Shown here piece after piece: positions 23,040-27,407 of a stretch of 27,407 bases of DNA (its first letter is position 1; every line of letters starts with the position of its first letter). The position numbers and the translations under genes were made by a program. The notes beneath the pieces were generated by a model. That model made no database searches. It had not been told where the DNA came from and was given only the letters and a program-made list of their open reading frames with translations. Origin of the DNA: an uncultured Solobacterium sp. (GTDB lineage Bacteria; Bacillota_I; Bacilli_A; Erysipelotrichales; Erysipelotrichaceae); NCBI GenBank assembly GCA_900547815.1, contig URHY01000022.1, positions 1 to 27,407 of the forward strand, read 5' to 3'.

Positions 23040-24470
23040 ATGTACGATTGTATAATCATTGGAGCAGGTATTAGTGGATGCTCATTAGCGTTTGAGTTGA
23101 GTAAATATAGTGGAAAAGTATTGTGGTTGGAAAGAAATAATGATGTGGCCGATGAAACGACTAAGGCAAATAGTGCGATTATCCATGCGGGTTATGATCC
23201 AGAGCCTAATACTTTAATGGCAAAATATAATATTTGGGGTAATAAAATCATTCCTACTTTATGTAAAGATTTAGATGTTCCGTGCAAGAATATTGGTTCT
23301 TTAGTTGTTGGATTTAATGAAGAGGATGATAAAACCATTGAAACGTTATATGAGCGCGGTGTGGAAAATGGTGTTGAAAATCAGCGTATTATTAAACAGC
23401 CGGAGCTATCTGTTATGGAACCCAATTTAAATCCAGACTGTACAAGTGCTTTATATGCACCAAGTGCATGTATTATCAATCCTTGGCAGTTTGCGATCGC
23501 ATTAAGTGAAGTCGCTATTCAAAATGGTGTAGAGCTTCGTTTGAATGAAGAGGTTACGAGTATAAAAAAAGATGGAGATATCTTTATTGTGAATGATAAG
23601 TATAAAGCTCCATTAGTTGTAAACTGTGCAGGTGTAATGTGTGATCATGTGACAGGTTTAATTAAAAAGCCAGATTATAAGATTACGCCAAATAAGGGTG
23701 AGTATTATTTATTGGATAAATCACAAGGAAACTTGGTTCATCATGTGATTTTCCAGTGTCCTACAAAAATTGGTAAGGGTGTGTTGGTAGCTCCTACAGT
23801 CGATGGAAATTTGATTGTGGGGCCTACAAGTACAAATACAACAGTAGATGATTATTCAACAACGTCTATGGGTTTAAAAACAATTCGTGAAAATGCGGTG
23901 AAATCTGTACCGAATATGAAACTTCAAGAAAATATTCGTACTTTTGCAGGTTTGCGTGCAAGAAGTGATAAAAAAGATTTTATTGTTGGCGAAGATAAAG
24001 ATGTACATAATTTCTTCTCAATTGCGGGTATGGCAAGTCCAGGTTTAAGTAGTGCGAGTGCAATCGCATTAGATATAGTAAGAATGATGCAGGAAAAAGA
24101 TTATTTCTTAAATTTAAAAAAGGATTATGTTTCTACAAGAAAAATGGTTCGTTTTAAAGAAATGTCACATGAACAAAGAAAGGAATATATTGAAAAACAT
24201 CCAGAATATGGTCGTATTATTTGTCGTTGTGAAACTATCAGTGAAGGAGAAATCATTGATGCGATTCGCCATAGTCCAAAACCAGTGAGTTTAGATGGAA
24301 TCAAACGTAGATGCAATGCAGGTATGGGAAGATGTCAGTCAGGTTTTTGTGGTCCTAGAGTACAAGAGATTCTTGCCAAAGAATTAGGTGTTAGTCAACT
24401 TGATATTATGTTAGATAAGAATGGTTCTTATATTTTGTGCGGAAGAACAAAGGAGAATGGCGATGAATAA
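23040..24470 (+). CDS. GlpA-like FAD-dependent dehydrogenase with BFD-type [2Fe-2S] domain
   Basis: 476 residues from ATG 23040, which has AGAGG eight bases upstream; the TTG at 23022 is less likely. An N-terminal FAD motif (IIIGAGISGCSLAFEL) begins a DAO domain like glycerol-3-phosphate and L-2-hydroxyglutarate dehydrogenases (NSAIIHAGYD, GLRARSD, IAGMASPGLSSASAIALDI). From about 392 there is a BFD-like [2Fe-2S] domain with C395-x-C397, C432 and C437. The substrate is probably glycerol-3-phosphate or another 2-hydroxy or amino acid. The next two genes form the rest of a three-part complex. No glycerol kinase or facilitator gene is adjacent. Confidence 0.85.
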   Translation: MYDCIIIGAGISGCSLAFELSKYSGKVLWLERNNDVADETTKANSAIIHAGYDPEPNTLMAKYNIWGNKIIPTLCKDLDVPCKNIGSLVVGFNEEDDKTIETLYERGVENGVENQRIIKQPELSVMEPNLNPDCTSALYAPSACIINPWQFAIALSEVAIQNGVELRLNEEVTSIKKDGDIFIVNDKYKAPLVVNCAGVMCDHVTGLIKKPDYKITPNKGEYYLLDKSQGNLVHHVIFQCPTKIGKGVLVAPTVDGNLIVGPTSTNTTVDDYSTTSMGLKTIRENAVKSVPNMKLQENIRTFAGLRARSDKKDFIVGEDKDVHNFFSIAGMASPGLSSASAIALDIVRMMQEKDYFLNLKKDYVSTRKMVRFKEMSHEQRKEYIEKHPEYGRIICRCETISEGEIIDAIRHSPKPVSLDGIKRRCNAGMGRCQSGFCGPRVQEILAKELGVSQLDIMLDKNGSYILCGRTKENGDE

Positions 24471-25725
24471 TAGATATGATGTGGTAGTTATTGGAGGCGG
24501 TCCTGCAGGGCTTGCGAGCGCAATGGCCGCAAGACAAAATGGCGCAAAATCCGTTTTGATTATTGAACGTGATAAGGAGCTTGGTGGGATTTTAAATCAG
24601 TGTATTCATAATGGTTTTGGGTTACACCACTTTAAAGAAGAGTTAACAGGTCCTGAATATGCAGGTAAATATATTGATGAAGTTAATAAAACAGATATTG
24701 ATATTTTATTGGATACAATGGTTATAGAGATTACTCCAGATAAAATGGTGTATTGTTCAAGTAGTATTCATGGATATTTAATGATTCAGGCTAAATCTAT
24801 TATTTTAAATATGGGTTGTCGTGAAAGAACGCGTGGTGCGATTGCGATTCCAGGTACTAGAGATTCGGGTGTGTTTACGGCTGGTGCTGCACAGCGATAT
24901 GTGAATATTGAAGGGTATATGCCTGGCAAAAGAGTTGTAATCTTGGGCAGTGGTGATATTGGTTTGATTATGGCTCGTAGAATGACTTTGGAAGGTGCAA
25001 AAGTCTTGGCTGTTGTTGAGGTTATGCCGTATTCAAATGGTTTGAATCGTAATATTGTTCAGTGTCTACATGATTATGATATTCCATTGTATTTAAGTCA
25101 TACAATTACAGATATTGTGGGTAAGTCTAGAGTAGAAAAGGTTGTTGTTTCTAAGGTGGATGAAAATAGAAATCCAATCGAAGGAACAGAAATGGAATTT
25201 GATTGTGACTGCGTCTTATTGTCGGTTGGATTAATTCCGGAAAATGAATTATCAAATGGATTAGGTGTTGAAATGGATACTAGAACACATGGTCCTGTTG
25301 TATATGAAAATATGGAGACTTCTATGGATGGAGTATTCGCTTCAGGTAATGTTGTGCATGTGCATGATCTTGTGGATTTTGTAAGTTTGGAAAGTGAAAA
25401 GGCTGGAATGGGTGCTGGTCAATATATTTTAAATGGGGAAGTACCTAAAGATCATGTTGTTAGAACGGTAAATGGAAATAATATTTCGTATGTGGTTCCG
25501 CAATATATTCGTAAAAACAATGTAGAAAAAAGTGTTGAACTTTCTTTCCGTGTAAGAAGACCGACACAACAGGTAAATATTGTCGTGAAGGATGGGGATA
25601 CTGTAATCGCAAGGTTTAAAAAAGAGCATGTGATTCCAAGTGAAATGGAGAAGGTATCAATTCCTAAGATGTTGCTTGAAAAAGCAGATAAAGAATTGGT
25701 TGTATCTATTGAGGAGGATGCGTAA
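24463..25725 (+). CDS. FAD/NAD(P)-dependent oxidoreductase subunit
   Basis: 420 residues from ATG 24463, where AAGGAG has proper spacing (7 bases); the ATG at 24457 is too close. FAD motif VVVIGGGPAGLASAMAARQ at the N-terminus, a NAD(P) motif VVILGSGDIGLIMARRM in the middle (about 162-178), and VFASGNVVHVHDLVDFV near the C-terminus. It belongs to the pyridine-nucleotide-disulfide oxidoreductase-like partner that pairs with GlpA-like and DUF1667 proteins, probably passing electrons between NAD(H) and the dehydrogenase. It overlaps the previous gene by eight bases and abuts DUF1667 by one base. Confidence 0.88.
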   Translation: MNNRYDVVVIGGGPAGLASAMAARQNGAKSVLIIERDKELGGILNQCIHNGFGLHHFKEELTGPEYAGKYIDEVNKTDIDILLDTMVIEITPDKMVYCSSSIHGYLMIQAKSIILNMGCRERTRGAIAIPGTRDSGVFTAGAAQRYVNIEGYMPGKRVVILGSGDIGLIMARRMTLEGAKVLAVVEVMPYSNGLNRNIVQCLHDYDIPLYLSHTITDIVGKSRVEKVVVSKVDENRNPIEGTEMEFDCDCVLLSVGLIPENELSNGLGVEMDTRTHGPVVYENMETSMDGVFASGNVVHVHDLVDFVSLESEKAGMGAGQYILNGEVPKDHVVRTVNGNNISYVVPQYIRKNNVEKSVELSFRVRRPTQQVNIVVKDGDTVIARFKKEHVIPSEMEKVSIPKMLLEKADKELVVSIEEDA

Positions 25726-26069
25726 TGAGAGAGTTAATTTGTATAACATGTCCTAAGGGTTGTCATTTAAAAGTTGATGAAGAAAATGATTATAAAGTAA
25801 CTGGAAATGGTTGTCCTAGAGGTGCAATCTATGGAAAGAAAGAGTGTACGCACCCAACTCGTGTTGTGACAAGTACTGTAAAAATTGTGGGTGCTGAGAT
25901 TGAGAGATTGAGTGTGAAAACCAATGGGGATATTCCAAAGGAAAAGATTTTTGATGTGATGAAGGAATTGAACCGTGTGGTAGTTAAGGCACATGTACAT
26001 CGCAAAGATGTGATTGTTTCTGATATTTGTGGTACGGGTGTTGATTTAGTCGCAACGAAAGACTTATAA
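25725..26069 (+). CDS. DUF1667 small Fe-S-like subunit
   Basis: 114 residues. N-terminal CITCPKGC (C6, C9, C13) and GNGCPRGAIYG supply four cysteines, a likely iron-sulfur or metal site. DUF1667 proteins are the usual third gene after GlpA-like and FAD/NAD oxidoreductase genes, and are taken to be the small electron-transfer subunit. A strong ribosome site GAGGAGG (25711-25717) precedes the ATG, which overlaps the preceding stop by one base. The promoter of the next operon lies inside its last codons. Confidence 0.9.
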   Translation: MRELICITCPKGCHLKVDEENDYKVTGNGCPRGAIYGKKECTHPTRVVTSTVKIVGAEIERLSVKTNGDIPKEKIFDVMKELNRVVVKAHVHRKDVIVSDICGTGVDLVATKDL

Positions 26070-26070
26070 T
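26041..26070 (+). promoter_or_regulatory. Promoter for the TPP-riboswitch operon
   Basis: TTGATT (26041-26046), 18-base spacer, TATAAT (26065-26070), overlapping the end of the DUF1667 gene and just upstream of the riboswitch. Confidence 0.75.
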
Positions 26071-26081
26071 ATTGCTGTTAA

Positions 26082-26162
26082 AAAAGGGGAGCTTTTAAGC
26101 TGAGAGTAGGTTAGTCCTAGACCCAATAACCTGATTTGGATAATGCCAACGTAGGGAATTAT
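26082..26162 (+). ncRNA. TPP riboswitch (THI box)
   Basis: The conserved blocks are present in order: GGGGAGC (26086-26092), GCTGAGAG (26099-26106), GACCC (26120-26124), ACCTGATTTGGATAATGCC and CGTAGGGAA (26150-26158). TPP binding should turn transcription off through the terminator at 26178. It controls the HAD phosphatase and thiD remnant. The regulated genes and known TPP ligand make this assignment firm. Confidence 0.95.
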
Positions 26163-26177
26163 ATCTTTTTGATAGTG

Positions 26178-26207
26178 AGCTGCAGATTGGTTTTCTGCAG
26201 CTTTTTC
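26178..26207 (+). terminator. Riboswitch-controlled intrinsic terminator
   Basis: AGCTGCAGA (26178-26186), loop TTGGTTT, TCTGCAGCT (26194-26202), then a run of T. It sits between the riboswitch and the HAD gene, as expected for an OFF-switch expression platform. Confidence 0.85.
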
Positions 26208-26221
26208 TTAATGGTGAGAAA

Positions 26222-26812
26222 ATGAATTATTCTATTTTTGATGTGGATGGAACAATACTTGATTCAATGGAAGTATGGAATACTTTGGCGAGTCGATATA
26301 TACAAAGTTTAGATAGGATTCCAGAAGAAAATCTTGATGAAATTGTTTCCAAAATGAGTTTAGAGCAAAGTGCAGAGTATTTAAAGAAGCATTATAAAAT
26401 CAATAAATCAGAGGAAGTAATCATTTCTTCGGTGTTGAATCTTATATCCGATTTCTACAAGTATGAAGTGAAGCTTATGCCTGGGTTTAAAGATTTTATT
26501 TCACATTTTGATTCAATGAATGTGATTGGTACGAGTTGTGATGAAGAGCTTGTAAAAATTGCGTTAAAAAGACTTGGGGTTCTAGATTATTTTAAAGACA
26601 TTATAACTTGTTCAAAGGTGAATAAGCCAAAGGATGATCCGAATTTTTATTTGGCTTGTGCTAGTACTTTAAAACAAAGTCCGAAAGATATAGTTGTGTT
26701 TGAGGATGCAGACTATTGTATAGATGTGGCAAGAAAAGCTGGGTTTAAAGTAGTTAAAATAAAAGATTGGAGAGATTTAGATGCAAAGTGCATTGATAAT
26801 TGCGGGAAGTGA
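26222..26812 (+). CDS. HAD-IA family phosphatase in thiamine operon
   Basis: 196 residues. The HAD nucleophile motif is IFDVDGTILDS (D7 and D9). Motif II is IGTSCDEELVKIAL, motif III is KPKDDPNFYLACA and motif IV is VFEDADYCIDVARKAGF. Such HAD proteins cleave phosphate from small metabolites. Control by a TPP riboswitch and its place before thiD suggest it acts on a thiamine-pathway phosphate ester such as thiamine monophosphate or an HMP phosphate; this is inference. The ribosome site GGTGAG is close to the ATG. It overlaps the thiD start by 32 bases. Confidence 0.85.
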   Translation: MNYSIFDVDGTILDSMEVWNTLASRYIQSLDRIPEENLDEIVSKMSLEQSAEYLKKHYKINKSEEVIISSVLNLISDFYKYEVKLMPGFKDFISHFDSMNVIGTSCDEELVKIALKRLGVLDYFKDIITCSKVNKPKDDPNFYLACASTLKQSPKDIVVFEDADYCIDVARKAGFKVVKIKDWRDLDAKCIDNCGK

Positions 26813-27348
26813 TTCAAGTGGAGGAGCAGGAATTCAAGCAGACATTAAGACGATGTGTGCTAACCATGTATTTGCGACAAGTGCAATTACGGCATTAACA
26901 GCGCAAAATACTTTGGGAGTAACAGGTATTATGGATGTAACGCCTGAATTTTTAGGTGAACAGTTAGATGAGATATTTACGGATATTTATCCAGATGCCG
27001 TAAAGATTGGAATGGTGTCAAGTTCTGGTTTGATAGAAATGATTGCAGAGAAACTAAAGGAATATAAGGCAAATTAATGATGCGAATGATTTATTATATA
27101 GAAATGATTCGTTTACTTGGTTTAAAGGAAAACGTATTCATAATTCAAATACTCATGGTACGGGATGTACTTTATCGAGTGCGATTGCTTCAAATCTTGC
27201 GAAAGGATTTGATTTAGATGCTTCGGTAAAACGTGCAAAAGATTATATTTCTGGCGCATTAGAAGCAATGCTAGATTTGGGCAAAGGCTCAGGACCTATG
27301 GATCATTCGTTTGCGATAGACAATGAATATACAACAGAATATAAATAA
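26781..27348 (+). pseudogene. thiD: thiD, internally deleted and frame-shifted
   Basis: ThiD phosphorylates HMP and HMP-phosphate in thiamine synthesis, normally about 265 residues. Here the N-terminal third is intact: SALIIAGSDSSGGAGIQADI to KIGMVSSSGLIEMIAEKL, ending at a stop at 27077 after 98 residues. The C-terminal third then resumes one frame on, from 27076 to the stop at 27348: NDANDLLYRNDSFTWFKGK, then NTHGTGCTLSSAIASNLAKG and GSGPMDHSF. About 85-90 residues between them are missing, including the segments around DPVMVATSG, the ITPN-type loop and KGGH. The start codon has GGAGAG six bases upstream. The product cannot be a normal kinase. Confidence 0.88.
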
Positions 27349-27360
27349 TAATAAAAAGAA

Positions 27361-27397
27361 ACCATTCTAGTGTTGGCGTCTAGAATGGTCTCTTTTT
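27361..27397 (+). terminator. Intrinsic terminator after thiD
   Basis: ACCATTCTAG (27361-27370), loop TGTTGGCGT, CTAGAATGGT (27380-27389), then CTCTTTTTG. The ten-base-pair stem is perfect. The remaining ten bases hold nothing recognisable. Confidence 0.9.
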
Positions 27398-27407
27398 GTT
27401 TATTATT

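Noticed and set aside
27060..27100. Programmed frameshift in thiD
   Set aside because: No slippery site, and about 85-90 conserved residues are missing at the junction, which a frameshift cannot explain.
1..27407. CRISPR array, IS element, prophage or tRNA genes
   Set aside because: No regularly spaced repeats, transposase or phage proteins, or cloverleaf-like sequences were seen.

Overview
The window comes from a low-GC Gram-positive bacterium. It is AT-rich, has strong AAGGAG-type ribosome sites, tightly overlapping genes, a lipobox substrate-binding protein, an ECF-type S component, a LacI repressor and a canonical THI-box riboswitch. The gene mix suggests an anaerobic gut or oral Firmicute, perhaps Erysipelotrichia-like; that placement is an inference. 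There is no CRISPR array, rRNA, tRNA, insertion sequence or phage gene. Nearly every base is coding, and no gene-free stretch exceeds about 150 bases.

Region 1 (1-5171) is mixed metabolism: a DUF362 iron-sulfur protein; on the minus strand a MalY/PatB-type C-S lyase followed by an ECF S component; then an MTA/SAH deaminase coupled to an ArsC/Spx-like protein, which converges on a DNA-3-methyladenine glycosylase (tag).

Region 2 (5172-16927) is the core of the window: about 11.7 kb of co-directional genes, mostly overlapping or a few bases apart, ending at one clear terminator. Order: moaA, moaC, MOSC-MogA fusion, modB, modC, modA, MoeA-like, ModE-like HTH, DUF3343, selD, yedF, yqeB, cysteine desulfurase, YqeC-XdhC fusion, vanY-like peptidase. 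The genes make and load molybdenum cofactor, import molybdate, and (selD to YqeC-XdhC) form the accessory set of selenium-dependent molybdenum hydroxylases, where SelD is used without selenocysteine machinery. The hydroxylase itself, MoaD/MoaE, selA/selB and a MocA-type nucleotidyltransferase are not in the window. The final maturation protein is a three-domain fusion in which the two XdhC halves appear in reversed order.

Region 3 (16926-21838) holds a small ECF-sigma-like gene with its own promoter, then a chain of coupled genes: aromatic-acid-exporter-like membrane protein, MscS channel, two poorly characterised proteins, and an L-cysteine desulfidase-like (CyuA/UPF0597) enzyme.

Region 4 (21810-26069) is a LacI repressor divergent from a three-gene flavoprotein dehydrogenase operon (GlpA-like DAO + BFD domain, FAD/NAD oxidoreductase, DUF1667). 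The intergenic region has a perfect 10-bp-arm palindrome and several matching half-sites that look like the LacI operators.

Region 5 (26041-27407) is a TPP-riboswitch operon: a promoter inside the end of the DUF1667 gene, the riboswitch, its terminator, a HAD phosphatase and a thiD gene that has lost its middle third and changed frame. A strong terminator closes the window.
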